A program made the translations under genes and the position numbers. Positions 30,652 to 40,499 of a stretch of 64,000 nt of DNA are shown here, piece by piece. Numbering within the stretch: the first letter of the stretch is position 1; each line of letters opens with the position of its first letter. The notes beneath the pieces were generated by a model. That model was not told where the DNA came from and did no database searches. It saw nothing but the letters and a program-made list of their open reading frames with translations. The stretch lies in contig NZ_JABFMV010000002.1 in assembly GCF_013359685.1 (NCBI RefSeq), forward strand, positions 292,360-356,359, read 5' to 3'. This stretch comes from Leifsonia sp. C5G2. GTDB lineage: Bacteria > Actinomycetota > Actinomycetes > Actinomycetales > Microbacteriaceae.

Positions 30652-32898
30652 TCAGCCCGCGCTGACGCGGTACACGTCGTAGACGCCGTCGATGCGGCGA
30701 ACAGCGTTGAGCACGCGGTCGAGGTGCGTGGTGTCGCCCATCTCGAACACGAAGCGACTGAGCGCCAGGCGGTCGCTCGAGGTCGTCACGGTGGCCGAGA
30801 GGATGTTCACGTGATGCTCGGAGAGCACCCGGGTGACGTCGCTCAACAGGCCGGAGCGGTCGAGTGCCTCCACCTGGATCTGCACCAGGAAGACGCTCTT
30901 CGAGCTCGGCGCCCACTCCACATCGATCATGCGGTCGGGCTCCTGCAGAAGCGACTGCACGTTGTGGCAGTTCGCCTGATGCACCGAGACTCCCTGGCCG
31001 CGGGTGATGAATCCGACGATCGGGTCGCCCGGGACCGGGGTGCAGCACTTCGCGAGCTTGACCAGGATGTCGGGGGCGCCGCGCACGAGCACGCCCGAGT
31101 CGCTGTTGCGCAGCTGCCGGCGGCCCTTGACCGGGATCTCGAGCTCGCCGTCCGACTCGGCCTCGGTCTGTAGGGAGGCCACGATCTTCTCGATCACCGA
31201 TTGCGTCGAGATGTGGCCCTCGCCGACCGCGGCGTAGAGCGAGGAGACGTCGGGGTGCTTGAGCGACGACGCGACCTCGACCAGGGCGTCCTGCGTCATC
31301 AGTTTCTGCAGCGGCAGGTTCTGCTTGCGCATCGCGCGCGCGATCGCGTCCTTGCCCTGCTCGATCGCCTCGTCGCGTCGCTCCTTGGTGAACCACTGGC
31401 GGATCTTGTTGCGCGCACGCGGACTCTTGACGAAGTTCAGCCAGTCCTGGCTGGGGCCCGAGTCGGGGTTCTTCGAGGTGAAGATCTCGACGACGTCACC
31501 GGTGTTGAGGCTGCTCTCCAGCGGCACCAGCCGGCCGTTGACCTTCGCGCCCATGGTGCGGTGGCCGACCTCGGTGTGGACGGCGTAGGCGAAGTCGACC
31601 GGCGTCGCACCCGCAGGCAGGCCGATGACGCGGCCTTTCGGCGTGAAGACGTAGACCTCCTTCGCGCCGATCTCGAAGCGCAGGGAGTCGAGGAACTCGC
31701 TCGGGTCCGCTGTCTCGGCCTGCCAGTCGGAGATGTGCGCGAGCCAGGCCAGGTCGGTGTCAACCTTGGACGGGCCGCCGGAGCTCTTCCCGGTCGTCTG
31801 CTCCTTGTACTTCCAGTGCGCGGCCACACCGAACTCGGCCCGCTGGTGCATCTCCTCCGTGCGGATCTGGATCTCCACGGGCCGTCCCTGAGGGCCGATC
31901 ACCGTGGTGTGAAGCGACTGGTACAGGTTGAACTTCGGCGTTGCGATGTAGTCCTTGAAGCGCCCGGGCATCGGGGTCCAGCGCGCGTGGATCTGCCCGA
32001 GCACGGCGTAGCAGTCGCGCACGGTGTTCACCAGCACGCGGATCCCGACGAGGTCGTAGATGTCGTCGAACTCGCGGCCGCGCACGACCATCTTCTGGTA
32101 GATCGAGTAGTACTGCTTCGGGCGGCCGACGACCTTGCCGCGGATCTTCGCCGACTTCAGGTCGTCGTTGATCGCGTCGATGACCTGCTGCACCAGCCGC
32201 TCACGCTCGGGCGTGCGCTGCTTGACCAGGCTCTCGATCTCGGCATACAGCTTCGGGTAGAGCACGGCGAACGAGAGGTCCTCCAGCTCCCACTTGATGG
32301 CCTGGATGCCGAGGCGATGCGCGAGCGGGGCGTAGATCTCCAGCGTCTCCGTCGCCTTGCGGGTTGCGGAGGCGGCAGGAACGAAGCCCCAGGTACGAGC
32401 GTTGTGCAGTCGGTCCGCCAGCTTGATGATCAGCACGCGGATGTCCTTCGACATCGCGACGATCATCTTGCGCACGGTCTCGGCCTGGGCGCTGTCGCCG
32501 TACTTGACCTTGTCGAGCTTGGTGACCCCGTCGACGAGCATGGCGATCTCGTCGCCGAACTGGTCGCGCAGCTCGTCGAGCGTGTACTCGGTGTCCTCGA
32601 CCGTGTCGTGCAGCAGCGCGGCCGCGATCGTCTTGGCGCCGATGCCGAGGTCGGCGATGATCTGCGCCACCGCGACCGGGTGCGTGATGTACGGCTCCCC
32701 CGACCTGCGCTTCTGCCCCCGGTGGGCGCGCTCGGCCACGGAGTACGCGCGCTCGATGAGCGAGAGGTCCGCCTTCGGGTGGTGCATCCGGACAGTGCGG
32801 ATCAGCGTGTCCACGGCGCCGGATGGCTGCGCCCGCGAGAAGATGCGCGGCACGAGGCGGCGCAGCGAAGCGCTCTGCGATGTCGTCGTGTCAACCAT
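30652..32898 (-). CDS. relA: Bifunctional (p)ppGpp synthetase/hydrolase
   Basis: RelA/SpoT homologue that makes and degrades (p)ppGpp. 748 aa from ATG at 32898 (MVDTTTSQSA) with AGGAGG upstream. The HD hydrolase site HDTVEDT is at 97-103, so hydrolysis is probably retained. The synthetase region has YYSIYQKMVVRGREFDDIYDL and YQSLHTTVIGP, TGS has VYVFTPKGRVIGLPAGATPVDFAYAVH, and a C-terminal ACT domain has EALDRSGLLSDVTRVLSEHH. Own promoter upstream; convergent with the AbiEi-like gene. Confidence 0.98.
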   Translation of the reverse strand: MVDTTTSQSASLRRLVPRIFSRAQPSGAVDTLIRTVRMHHPKADLSLIERAYSVAERAHRGQKRRSGEPYITHPVAVAQIIADLGIGAKTIAAALLHDTVEDTEYTLDELRDQFGDEIAMLVDGVTKLDKVKYGDSAQAETVRKMIVAMSKDIRVLIIKLADRLHNARTWGFVPAASATRKATETLEIYAPLAHRLGIQAIKWELEDLSFAVLYPKLYAEIESLVKQRTPERERLVQQVIDAINDDLKSAKIRGKVVGRPKQYYSIYQKMVVRGREFDDIYDLVGIRVLVNTVRDCYAVLGQIHARWTPMPGRFKDYIATPKFNLYQSLHTTVIGPQGRPVEIQIRTEEMHQRAEFGVAAHWKYKEQTTGKSSGGPSKVDTDLAWLAHISDWQAETADPSEFLDSLRFEIGAKEVYVFTPKGRVIGLPAGATPVDFAYAVHTEVGHRTMGAKVNGRLVPLESSLNTGDVVEIFTSKNPDSGPSQDWLNFVKSPRARNKIRQWFTKERRDEAIEQGKDAIARAMRKQNLPLQKLMTQDALVEVASSLKHPDVSSLYAAVGEGHISTQSVIEKIVASLQTEAESDGELEIPVKGRRQLRNSDSGVLVRGAPDILVKLAKCCTPVPGDPIVGFITRGQGVSVHQANCHNVQSLLQEPDRMIDVEWAPSSKSVFLVQIQVEALDRSGLLSDVTRVLSEHHVNILSATVTTSSDRLALSRFVFEMGDTTHLDRVLNAVRRIDGVYDVYRVSAG

Positions 32899-32920
32899 TC
32901 GCGCGCGCCTCCTGTCGTCC

Positions 32921-32957
32921 ATTATGACCGCTTCGGATCACCGTTCTGTCACGGTGA
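32921..32957 (-). promoter_or_regulatory. relA -10 box and upstream hairpin
   Basis: A CATAAT box (32926-32921) gives a leader of roughly 18 nt for relA. Just upstream, TCACCGT/ACGGTGA (32938-32944 and 32951-32957, 6-nt loop) is a 7-bp stem placed 12 bp after the rhodanese stop, which probably ends the secDF-rhodanese transcript. Confidence 0.55.
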
Positions 32958-32969
32958 ACGCATCCGGGT

Positions 32970-33338
32970 CTAGACGATCGCTCCTGGCGTACCGTCGTCG
33001 CGGAGCACGGGGCCTCCGGAGGCCTGCCAGGCGCCCATTCCGCCGGCCACGTTCGCGGCGGGATAGTTCGCCTCGGTGAGCGCGTCGGTCACCATCCGGG
33101 AGCGGGCGCCGCTACGGCAGATCACCAGCAGCTGGCGGTCCTCCGGCAACTCGTGCTGACGGGCCCCCAACTCCCCGAGCGGGATGTGGTGGGCGCCCGG
33201 CGCGTGCCCGGCCTCCCACTCGAAGTCCTCCCGGACGTCGAGCAGCCAGGCGCCTCCGGCCTCCGTGAGCTCCCGCGCACGCGCGGCCGACACCTCGTCC
33301 TCGGAGAGGAAGCGCTGCTGCGGCACGCCGTCGCTCAT
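32970..33338 (-). CDS. Single-domain rhodanese protein
   Basis: 122-aa sulfurtransferase-fold protein. The active loop CRSGARS starts at Cys74. WLLDVREDFEWEAGHAPGAHHIPLGEL (31-57) is the standard rhodanese core, and NVAGGMGAWQASGGP closes it. Substrate unknown. It lies 9 bp downstream of secF and before relA, a place where actinobacteria often carry apt. Confidence 0.92.
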   Translation of the reverse strand: MSDGVPQQRFLSEDEVSAARARELTEAGGAWLLDVREDFEWEAGHAPGAHHIPLGELGARQHELPEDRQLLVICRSGARSRMVTDALTEANYPAANVAGGMGAWQASGGPVLRDDGTPGAIV

Positions 33339-33347
33339 CCGGGCCGG

Positions 33348-34373
33348 CTACTCCGCGCTCGCGGTGACCGCGTCGGCCGAGGTCTTCGCCGCGGCCTTCG
33401 GCCGGATCGAGAGCACCTTCTGGTCGTGCTTGCGGATCGCCGGCTCCTTCTCGCGGAACTGCGAGTACATCGGAGCCGCGAGAAAGATCGTCGAGTACGT
33501 TCCGACGATGATGCCGATCAGGAGGGCCAGCGAGATGTCGCGCAGCGTCGCCGCACCAAGCGCGTAGGCGCCGATGAACAGGATGGAGGCGACCGGCAGC
33601 ACCGCGACGACGGCCGTGTTGATCGACCGGACCAGCGTCTGGTTCACCGCGAGGTTGACGGCCTCCGGGAAGGTGCGCCTCGTGAGCTCCATCTCCTCCT
33701 TGGTGTTCTCGCGGATCTTGTCGAACACCACGACGGTGTCGTACAGCGAGTAGCCGAGGATGGTCAGGAAGCCGATCATGGTCGCCGGCGAGACCTCGAA
33801 ACCGACCAGCGCGTACACGCCCGCGGTGATGATGAGGTCGTGGAACAGCGAGACGATCGCGGCCGCAGACATCTTCCAGGTGCGGAAGTACAGCGCCATG
33901 GCGATGAAGGCCAGCAGCAGGAAGACGACGAGACCCTGGATGGACTGCTGGGTCACGTCCGCGCCCCACGACGGGCCGATGAACGTCGCCGAGATCTCCG
34001 ACGAGTTCACGCCGTACGCCTTCGCCAGCGCGTCCGACACCTCGCGGGTCTGAGACTCCGACAGCTGATCGGTCTGCACGCGCACCGCGTTGTCTCCGAC
34101 CACGCTGACGTGCGAGACCGCGTTCGGGACCACGCTGGTCACCGCGCTCTGGGCCTTCGACGTGTCGGTGCTCGACACGTCGCTGATCTGGAACTGCGAG
34201 CCCCCGCGGAACTCGATCGAGAAGTTGAACCCGCCCTTGATGACCGGGATGAGGATCGACAGCACGACCATGACGGCCGCGATCGAGTACCAGATCTTCC
34301 GGCGACCGACGAAGTCGATCGACCGGGCCCCGGTGTAGAGGTCGTTTCCGAACGTGACGAGACGGCTGGCCAT
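33348..34373 (-). CDS. secF: Protein translocase subunit SecF
   Basis: Membrane partner of SecD that uses the proton gradient to help SecYEG export. 341 aa from ATG at 34373, which overlaps the secD stop by one base. Six transmembrane segments are expected: the first is IWYSIAAVMVVLSILIPV, and the large periplasmic loop begins FNFSIEFRGGSQFQI. The SecF signature GYSLYDTVVVFDKIRENT is near 200. The C-terminus carries a Lys/Ala-rich tail. Confidence 0.97.
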   Translation of the reverse strand: MASRLVTFGNDLYTGARSIDFVGRRKIWYSIAAVMVVLSILIPVIKGGFNFSIEFRGGSQFQISDVSSTDTSKAQSAVTSVVPNAVSHVSVVGDNAVRVQTDQLSESQTREVSDALAKAYGVNSSEISATFIGPSWGADVTQQSIQGLVVFLLLAFIAMALYFRTWKMSAAAIVSLFHDLIITAGVYALVGFEVSPATMIGFLTILGYSLYDTVVVFDKIRENTKEEMELTRRTFPEAVNLAVNQTLVRSINTAVVAVLPVASILFIGAYALGAATLRDISLALLIGIIVGTYSTIFLAAPMYSQFREKEPAIRKHDQKVLSIRPKAAAKTSADAVTASAE

Positions 34374-36100
34374 CAGGAGTCCTTCCCCTCGGTCGAACGA
34401 TCGGCGGAGGTCGACGCGCCGGCGAGCTCCGACGCCTTGCGCTCCGCGATCGTCTGGCGGCGGGCCGCCTCCTTGCCGCTGCGCGCGGCGGTTCCGGCCT
34501 TGACGGCAGTCGGCGTGCGGAACTGCGCCGCACCCCGGTAGACCGCGCCGAGCGCCTCCGGGTCGAGACCCGAGAGCGGGTGGCCGGAGCTGAAGAAGCG
34601 CGTTCGCGCCAGCAGCTGCAGCGTCGGGTGGGTGAAGAGCAGCACGACGATGACGTCGATGATCGTGGTGAGCCCCAGCGTGAACGCGAACCCGCGCACG
34701 TTCGCCGCGGCGAGCACGTAGAGCACGATGGCCGCGAGCAGGTTGGTGGCCTTCGAGGCGTAGATCGTGCGACGCGCGCGTCCCCAGCCCGCCTCGACGG
34801 CGGACTCGAGCCCGCGCCCGTCGCGCAACTCGTCTCTGATGCGTTCGAAGTAGACGATGAACGAGTCGGCCGTGAAGCCGATCGCGACGATCAGACCCGC
34901 GACGCCCGCAAGCGAGAGCCGGTAGTCGTAGTGCCACGACAGCAGCGAGATCGTCAGCCAGGTGAGCACGCCCGCCACGACCAGCGAGAAGATCGTGACG
35001 AAGCCGAGCAGGCGGTACTGGAAGAACGTGTAGATGCCGACCAGGATCAGGCCGATGAGACCGGCGATCAGACCCGCGAGCAGCTGCGAGGTTCCGAGGG
35101 TCGCCGAGATGGTGTCCTGGCTCTGCACCTTGAAGCTGAACGGCAGCGCACCGAACTTCAGCTGGTCGGCGAGGGCCTTCGACGTGGTCTCGGTGAAGTT
35201 TCCGGTGATCTGCGGCTTGCCGTCGGTGATGGCGGCCTGCGTGGTCGGCGCCGAGATGACCTTGCCGTCGAGCACGATGGCGAACTGGTTCTGCGAGCCC
35301 TGCAGCCCGACCAGTCGCGTCGTCACGTCGGCGAACGCCTTGGTGCCTGCACCGTTGAAGACGATGTTGACGGCCCACTGCCCGGTCGTGACACCCTGCG
35401 AGCTCTGCACGAGGCCCGCGTTCGCGTCCTGGATGTCCTGACCCTTCACCTCGACCGGGCCGAGCAGATACTTGACCGTGTTCTGGTCGTCGCAGGTGAT
35501 GAGCGGCTTGTCGGTCGGCGCCTGGCTGGTGGTCTTGTTGGCGTTGGCCTTGCAGTCGTAGGCGTTGAACTGCGCCTGCAGCTCCGGCGTCACCCAGGCG
35601 AGGTCGGAGCCGTTGGTCGGCTTGGTCGACGGGGTCGACTGGAGGCCGGGCGCCGGGCTCGGTGCGGGCGTCGACTTGCCGTCGGCACCCACCACCTCGT
35701 TCGTCGGACCACCCGCGATGAGCACGGGGCGGAAGTCGAGCCGGGCGCTCGACTTGACGCGGTCGAGCGTCGCCTGGTCGGGCTTGCCCGGGAGGGACAC
35801 CACGATGTTGCGTGAACCCTCGGTGGAGATCTGCGCCTCCGAGACACCGGAGGCGTCGATGCGCTGGCGGATGATGGAGACCGCCTGGTCGAGCTGCTGC
35901 TGCTGCACGGCCTGACCGTTCTCGACCTGTGGGGCGAGGATGATCTGCGTGCCGCCCTCGAGGTCGAGGGCGAGCTTGGGCAGCCAGGTGGCATTGCTGA
36001 ACAGGACGCCGGCCGTGAGGGTGCCGAGGAGCACCACCACGAGGACGCCGAGCCACGTCAGCGAACGCCAGGCTTTCTTGACCGGGGTCGACTTTGCCAC
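34373..36100 (-). CDS. secD: Protein translocase subunit SecD
   Basis: 575 aa. First transmembrane helix near 14-34 (LTWLGVLVVVLLGTLTAGVLF), then LDLEGGTQIILAPQ. The large external P1 region contains a Pro/Thr-rich insert (SPAPGLQSTPSTKPTNGS). The C-terminal five-helix bundle has GVAGLIVAIGFTADSFIVYFERIRDE. GTG start at 36100. The C-terminus has an extra cytoplasmic tail rich in Ala/Lys. Confidence 0.97.
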   Translation of the reverse strand: MAKSTPVKKAWRSLTWLGVLVVVLLGTLTAGVLFSNATWLPKLALDLEGGTQIILAPQVENGQAVQQQQLDQAVSIIRQRIDASGVSEAQISTEGSRNIVVSLPGKPDQATLDRVKSSARLDFRPVLIAGGPTNEVVGADGKSTPAPSPAPGLQSTPSTKPTNGSDLAWVTPELQAQFNAYDCKANANKTTSQAPTDKPLITCDDQNTVKYLLGPVEVKGQDIQDANAGLVQSSQGVTTGQWAVNIVFNGAGTKAFADVTTRLVGLQGSQNQFAIVLDGKVISAPTTQAAITDGKPQITGNFTETTSKALADQLKFGALPFSFKVQSQDTISATLGTSQLLAGLIAGLIGLILVGIYTFFQYRLLGFVTIFSLVVAGVLTWLTISLLSWHYDYRLSLAGVAGLIVAIGFTADSFIVYFERIRDELRDGRGLESAVEAGWGRARRTIYASKATNLLAAIVLYVLAAANVRGFAFTLGLTTIIDVIVVLLFTHPTLQLLARTRFFSSGHPLSGLDPEALGAVYRGAAQFRTPTAVKAGTAARSGKEAARRQTIAERKASELAGASTSADRSTEGKDS

Positions 36101-36162
36101 CAGGAACTCAGCTTTCTACGAGCACCCCCGCGCCGCTGCGGCGCGTGAGCACAGGGAATCGG

Positions 36163-36585
36163 TCAGTCGTCGCTCTTCGAGCCGGGCTTCTTCGAGCCGT
36201 CGTCGAGACGCTCGCCGTACTCGGGCTGCGTGCTGCCCTCCGCCGGGATGGCGTGGTCCTCGTTGAGCTCGACATCGGTGGCCGGCGCGGCATCGTCGGC
36301 TGCGGGCTCGGTCTCGGTCGGCTCGACGACGCGCGCGAGCACCTGGCGGTGCACCTTGACCTCGTGGCCGGGGCTCGTCTCGATGACGGCGGTGTTGTTC
36401 TCCTCGTCCACGGACTTCAGCGTGCCGTAGAGACCGAAGTTGGTCATCACCTCGGCGCCGGGCACCATCTTCGAGCGGGTCTCCTCCTGGTCGCGACGCC
36501 GCTTGCGGCTGTTGCGGAACATGAAGAAGACGAGGGCCGCCAGGATGACGACCATCACGATGGTCAGCGGATCAAATCCAGCCAT
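36163..36585 (-). CDS. yajC: Preprotein translocase accessory subunit YajC
   Basis: 140 aa. One N-terminal helix (PLTIVMVVILAALVFFMFRN, 5-24) followed by SRKRRRDQEETRSKMVPGAEVMTNFGLYGTL, the YajC core. The last 45 residues are acidic and disordered. It has its own promoter after ruvB and is 62 bp upstream of secD. Confidence 0.95.
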   Translation of the reverse strand: MAGFDPLTIVMVVILAALVFFMFRNSRKRRRDQEETRSKMVPGAEVMTNFGLYGTLKSVDEENNTAVIETSPGHEVKVHRQVLARVVEPTETEPAADDAAPATDVELNEDHAIPAEGSTQPEYGERLDDGSKKPGSKSDD

Positions 36586-36621
36586 GGGGAGTTGCCGAAC
36601 CTTTCAATGGGGGCAAGGGCT

Positions 36622-36647
36622 TGGCCGAACGGCCAGCTTGGATTATA
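36622..36647 (-). promoter_or_regulatory. yajC-secDF promoter with leader hairpin
   Basis: Perfect -10 TATAAT on the minus strand (36647-36642), embedding the ruvB stop TAA. The predicted transcript begins at a TGGCC-N4-GGCCA stem (36635-36622). No clear -35 is present. Confidence 0.65.
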
Positions 36648-37683
36648 TGTCATCTATCAGCGTGGGAGGCTGTGAGCTGTCCCGCGAGCGGCTGGGGATC
36701 CCCAGGTGCCGCCAGGCCGCGGGCGTCGCCACCCGCCCACGCGGGGTGCGTGAGAGCAGCCCGATGCGCACGAGGAACGGCTCCACGACCGATTCGATCG
36801 TCTCCGCCTCCTCTCCGACGGACACCGCCAGGGTATTGAGGCCGACCGGTCCGCCGTCGAAGCGCTCCAGGATGGCGTGCAGCACGGCGCGGTCGAGCCG
36901 GTCGAGCCCCAGCGGATCCACGTCGTACAGCTCCAGCGCCGCACGCACGGCCGCCACGTCGGCCCGGCCGCCGTGGACGAGCGCGTAGTCGCGCACCCGG
37001 CGAAGCAGCCGGTTGGCGATGCGCGGAGTGCCCCGGCAGCGTCCGGCGATCTCGGCAAGCGCCTCGCGGTCGACCTCGAACTCCAGCATCGCGGCGGCGC
37101 GCGTCAGCACCTGGGTCAGCTCGGCGTCGTCGTAGAACTCCAGGTGCGCGGTGAAGCCGAAGCGGTCGCGCAGCGGATTGGGCAGGAGGCCCGAGCGCGT
37201 GGTCGCGCCCACCAGGGTGAACGGCGCGAGGTCGAGCGGGATGGAGGTCGCCCCCGCCCCCTTGCCGACCATGATGTCGATGCGGAAGTCCTCCATGGCG
37301 AGGTACAGCATCTCCTCCGCCGAGCGCGCCATGCGGTGGATCTCGTCGATGAAGAGCACCTCGCCGGGCGTCAGCGACGACAGCAGGGCAGCGAGATCGC
37401 CGGCGTGCTGGATGGCGGGACCGCTGGAGAGCCGCAGCGGCCGCCCGCTCTCGTGCGCCACGATCATGGCGAGCGTCGTCTTGCCGAGCCCGGGAGGACC
37501 GGCGAGCAGGATGTGGTCGGCCGTGCGTTCTTGCATGCGAGCCGCGGTGAGCAGCAGCTGCAGCTGCCCGCGCACCTTCGCCTGGCCGACGAACTCCGCG
37601 AGACTGCGCGGCCGGAGCGCGCCCTCGAACGCGAGCTCGGACTCCGACTCCAGCTCGGGCGTGGTCAGGTCGTCGTCGCTCAT
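36643..37683 (-). CDS. ruvB: Holliday junction branch-migration helicase RuvB
   Basis: 346 aa AAA+ motor. [15 protein letters not shown] is near 21-35. Walker A is [15 protein letters not shown] near 60, Walker B is [10 protein letters not shown] near 110, and the winged-helix C-terminus contains [16 protein letters not shown]. The ATG at 37683 overlaps the ruvA stop (ATGA). The last codons overlap the yajC -10. Confidence 0.98.
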   Translation of the reverse strand: MSDDDLTTPELESESELAFEGALRPRSLAEFVGQAKVRGQLQLLLTAARMQERTADHILLAGPPGLGKTTLAMIVAHESGRPLRLSSGPAIQHAGDLAALLSSLTPGEVLFIDEIHRMARSAEEMLYLAMEDFRIDIMVGKGAGATSIPLDLAPFTLVGATTRSGLLPNPLRDRFGFTAHLEFYDDAELTQVLTRAAAMLEFEVDREALAEIAGRCRGTPRIANRLLRRVRDYALVHGGRADVAAVRAALELYDVDPLGLDRLDRAVLHAILERFDGGPVGLNTLAVSVGEEAETIESVVEPFLVRIGLLSRTPRGRVATPAAWRHLGIPSRSRDSSQPPTLIDDI

Positions 37684-38300
37684 CGTGCGGCCTGCTGTGC
37701 CGGGCCGAGGCGGGCGAGGGTGAGACGCAGGAGGCTCTGGACGCTGTCCCGCTGCTTCTCGTCGGTGTCGCCGACGACCTCCGCGACGGCCTCCGACGCG
37801 ACCTTCTCGGGCCACCCGAGGCCGACGAGGGCGACCAGCACGCTGTCGGCCACCGAGGAGGGCGCACCCGCGGTCTTGGCGACCCGCGCGGGACGCCGGG
37901 ATGCGGTCAGCTTTCCGGTCAGCGACACGACGATGAGCTTGGCCGTCTTCGGACCGATGCCCGAGACCTTGCGGAAGGGGGCGTCGTCGTCGGCCGAGAC
38001 GGCGGCGGCGATGTCGTCGGGCGAGAGCACCGAGAGCACGCCGATGGCCGACTTCGGGCCGACCCCGGAGACGCCGTTGAGCAGCTCGAACACCTCCTGC
38101 TGCTCGCGGTCGGCGAAGCCGAACAGCTGAAGCGCGTCCTCCCGGACGATGAGCGAGGTGTAGAGGAAGGCCTCCTCGCCGACGCGCAGCGAGAGCACGT
38201 GGTCGGGGGTCAGCTGGACGGCGAAGCCGACGCCGCCGACCTCGACGACGGCGGAGCCGCCGACGGCCGAGAGCACGGTGCCGCGGAGGGAGGAGATCAC
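37680..38300 (-). CDS. ruvA: Holliday junction DNA-binding protein RuvA
   Basis: 206 aa tetrameric junction binder. Begins [25 protein letters not shown] (OB fold), then [18 protein letters not shown] and [14 protein letters not shown] (two helix-hairpin-helix motifs), and a C-terminal RuvB-binding domain after 150. GTG start overlaps the ruvC stop (GTGA). Confidence 0.98.
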   Translation of the reverse strand: MISSLRGTVLSAVGGSAVVEVGGVGFAVQLTPDHVLSLRVGEEAFLYTSLIVREDALQLFGFADREQQEVFELLNGVSGVGPKSAIGVLSVLSPDDIAAAVSADDDAPFRKVSGIGPKTAKLIVVSLTGKLTASRRPARVAKTAGAPSSVADSVLVALVGLGWPEKVASEAVAEVVGDTDEKQRDSVQSLLRLTLARLGPAQQAAR

Positions 38301-38893
38301 TTGGCAAGCCTATGGGGAGCCGCCGACGTGCGGCTGGAGCGCTCGGCGGCGCGCCACGCCGCCTGCGCGGGCGTCAGCGCCGTGCCGGTCGCTCCCCCGG
38401 TCCCCGGTGCGACCGGGCCGCCGCGCCAGGCGTGGCAGATCGCGATGGCCAGGGCGTCCGCGGCGTCGGCGGGCTTCGGCGCCTCGTCGAGTCCGAGGAT
38501 GCGCGCCACCATGGCCTGCACCTGCTTCTTGTCGGCGGAGCCGTATCCCGTGATCGCCGCCTTCACCTCGCTCGGCGTGTGCAGCGCGACCGGGAGCCCC
38601 CGCTTGGCCGCCGAGTGCAGGGCGACGCCGCTCACCTGGGCGGTGCCCATGACGGTCCGGAGGTTGTGCTGCGCGAAGACACGCTCGATCGCCACGACCG
38701 CGGGGCCGTGCTCGTCGAGCAGCGCCTCGATGCCGTTGCCCACGGTGAGCAGCCGCTCCTCGAGCGGCATGTCGGGCGGCGTCCGGATGACGGTGACCGC
38801 GACGAGCGCCGCGCGGCGATCGGGTCGCACATCCACGATGCCGACGCCGCAGCGCGTCAGACCCGGGTCGATGCCGAGCACCCGGATCGTCAC
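38297..38893 (-). CDS. ruvC: Crossover junction endodeoxyribonuclease RuvC
   Basis: 198 aa resolvase. Catalytic acids: Asp in [14 protein letters not shown] (residue 8), Glu in [12 protein letters not shown] near 68, and the late [13 protein letters not shown] pair near 144-151. It lies 9 bp after yebC. No LexA-type box is seen upstream of the operon. Confidence 0.98.
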   Translation of the reverse strand: MTIRVLGIDPGLTRCGVGIVDVRPDRRAALVAVTVIRTPPDMPLEERLLTVGNGIEALLDEHGPAVVAIERVFAQHNLRTVMGTAQVSGVALHSAAKRGLPVALHTPSEVKAAITGYGSADKKQVQAMVARILGLDEAPKPADAADALAIAICHAWRGGPVAPGTGGATGTALTPAQAAWRAAERSSRTSAAPHRLAK

Positions 38894-38902
38894 GGCTGCC
38901 CT

Positions 38903-39664
38903 CTACTCTTCGTCGTCGAGCTGCGCCTGCACCTCGGCGCTGATGTCGAGGTTGGTGTAGACGTTCTGCACGTCGTCCGAGTCCTCCAGCGCGTCGATCA
39001 GCCGGAAGACCTTGCGGGCGACCTCGACATCGGCGTCCACGTTGACCGTGGCCACGAACTCGGCGTCGGCCGAGTCGTAGTCGATGCCGGCCTCCTGCAG
39101 CGCGGTGCGGGCCGCGACCAGATCGGACGCCTCGGTGAGGACCTCGAAGCTCTCGCCCCGGTCGGTGACCTCCTCGGCGCCCGCGTCGAGGACGGCGGCG
39201 AGGACCGTGTCCTCGTCGACCCCGTCGGCGTGCGGCACGACGATGACGCCCTTGCGGTGGAAGTTGTAGGCCACGCTGCCCGGGTCGGCCATGGTGCCGC
39301 CGTTGCGGGTCATCGCCGTGCGCACCTCGGCGGCGGCGCGGTTCTTGTTCTCGGTGAGGCACTCGATCAGCAGGGCGACGCCGCCGGGACCGTAGCCCTC
39401 GTACATGATCGTCGTGTAGTCGATGGACTCACCGGTCAGGCCGGCGCCGCGCTTGATCGCGCGGTCGATGTTGTCGTTGGGGACCGAGGTCTTCTTGGCC
39501 TTCTGCACCGCGTCGACGAGCGTCGGGTTGCCGGACAGGTCGGCGCCGCCGGTCTTCGCCGCGACCTCGATGTTCTTGATGAGCTTGGCGAAGGACTTCG
39601 CGCGGCGGGCGTCGATCACCGCCTTCTTGTGCTTGGTCGTTGCCCACTTGGAATGCCCGGACAC
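38903..39664 (-). CDS. YebC/PmpR family DNA-binding/translation factor
   Basis: 253 aa. Starts [20 protein letters not shown], the family signature, with [19 protein letters not shown] near 120. Family members have been called transcription regulators and, more recently, factors acting on stalled ribosomes. GTG at 39664 with GGGAG upstream. First gene of the yebC-ruvCAB transcript. Confidence 0.97.
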   Translation of the reverse strand: MSGHSKWATTKHKKAVIDARRAKSFAKLIKNIEVAAKTGGADLSGNPTLVDAVQKAKKTSVPNDNIDRAIKRGAGLTGESIDYTTIMYEGYGPGGVALLIECLTENKNRAAAEVRTAMTRNGGTMADPGSVAYNFHRKGVIVVPHADGVDEDTVLAAVLDAGAEEVTDRGESFEVLTEASDLVAARTALQEAGIDYDSADAEFVATVNVDADVEVARKVFRLIDALEDSDDVQNVYTNLDISAEVQAQLDDEE

Positions 39665-39699
39665 TGGTGCTCCCTCGTCTACGTACCGAAAACTCGTCC

Positions 39700-39705
39700 A
39701 TTGTA
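39700..39705 (-). promoter_or_regulatory. Promoter (-10) of yebC-ruvCAB
   Basis: TACAAT on the minus strand, 36 bp before the GTG of yebC. No obvious -35 and no SOS box nearby. Confidence 0.6.
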
Positions 39706-39783
39706 CGCGAGCGGTCTCCCCGACCGCCCGCGCGACGCTCCCGCCGGGCCCCGACTTCGGTCGGACATCCGGTCGTTATGGGC

Positions 39784-39822
39784 TCGAATCTCCGACGGAG
39801 GGCTGCCCAGACGGAGATTCGA
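39784..39822. terminator. Hairpin after pdxT
   Basis: Arms TCGAATCTCCG (39784-39794) and its exact complement (39812-39822) with a 17-nt loop that holds a smaller GGGC/GCCC fold. It lies about 65 bp downstream of the pdxT stop and upstream of the yebC promoter, so it probably ends pdxST. Confidence 0.7.
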
Positions 39823-39887
39823 ACGCTCCCCACTCCCGGTTCGACGGTGCCGGGGCACGGGGCACCGGCACCGAGGACGGCCGAGAG

Positions 39888-40499
39888 TCAGGCCGCCTTC
39901 TGCACCGCGTCCCTGACCTTCGTCAGGAAGTACTCGTGGAAGCGGGTGTCCCCCGTGATCTCCGGGTGGAAGGAGGTGCCCAACAGGTTGCCCTGCTCGA
40001 CCGCGACCACGCGGCCGTCGTCGACACGGGCGAGCGCTGTCGCGCTCGGCCCGACCTCCTCGACGATGGGCGCGCGGATGAACACGGCATGCATCGGCTC
40101 CGCCCCGACGGCCGGGATCTCGAGGTCGGTCTCGAAGGAGTCCACCTGCGACCCGAACGCGTTGCGCCGCACCGAGACGTCCAGGCCGCCGAGGCTCTGC
40201 TGCCCGGCGATCCCGTCCAGGACCCGGTCGGCCAGCATGATGAGCCCGGCGCACGTCCCGTACACCGGCAGCCCGCCAGCGATCGCGTCGCGCAGCGGCT
40301 CGGCCAGTCCGAACGCACGCGACAGCTTGTCCATCACGCTCGACTCGCCGCCCGGGATGACCAGGCCCTCCACCGCGTCCAGCTCGGCCGGACGCCGCAC
40401 GGGGACCGCGTCGGCGCCCAGCCCGCGCAGCACGGCGAGGTGCTCGCGGAAGTCGCCCTGCAGGGCGAGGACGCCGACGCGCGGACCGTTACCAGCCAC
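39888..40499 (-). CDS. pdxT: Pyridoxal 5'-phosphate synthase glutaminase subunit
   Basis: 203 aa glutaminase that feeds ammonia to PdxS. Starts [14 protein letters not shown]; oxyanion loop [13 protein letters not shown] near 48-59; nucleophile Cys83 in [12 protein letters not shown]; His-Glu pair in [18 protein letters not shown] start overlaps pdxS by 11 bp. Confidence 0.97.
   Translation of the reverse strand: MAGNGPRVGVLALQGDFREHLAVLRGLGADAVPVRRPAELDAVEGLVIPGGESSVMDKLSRAFGLAEPLRDAIAGGLPVYGTCAGLIMLADRVLDGIAGQQSLGGLDVSVRRNAFGSQVDSFETDLEIPAVGAEPMHAVFIRAPIVEEVGPSATALARVDDGRVVAVEQGNLLGTSFHPEITGDTRFHEYFLTKVRDAVQKAA

Noticed and set aside
33348-36056. A 902-codon frame covering secF and running antiparallel to nothing but out of frame through secD
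   Set aside because: Only the last 341 codons are SecF. The upstream part is secD read in another frame, and the ATG overlapping the secD stop is the real start.
38297-39770. LexA/SOS box controlling ruvCAB
   Set aside because: No TCGAAC-N4-GTTCGA-like site was found before yebC or ruvC.
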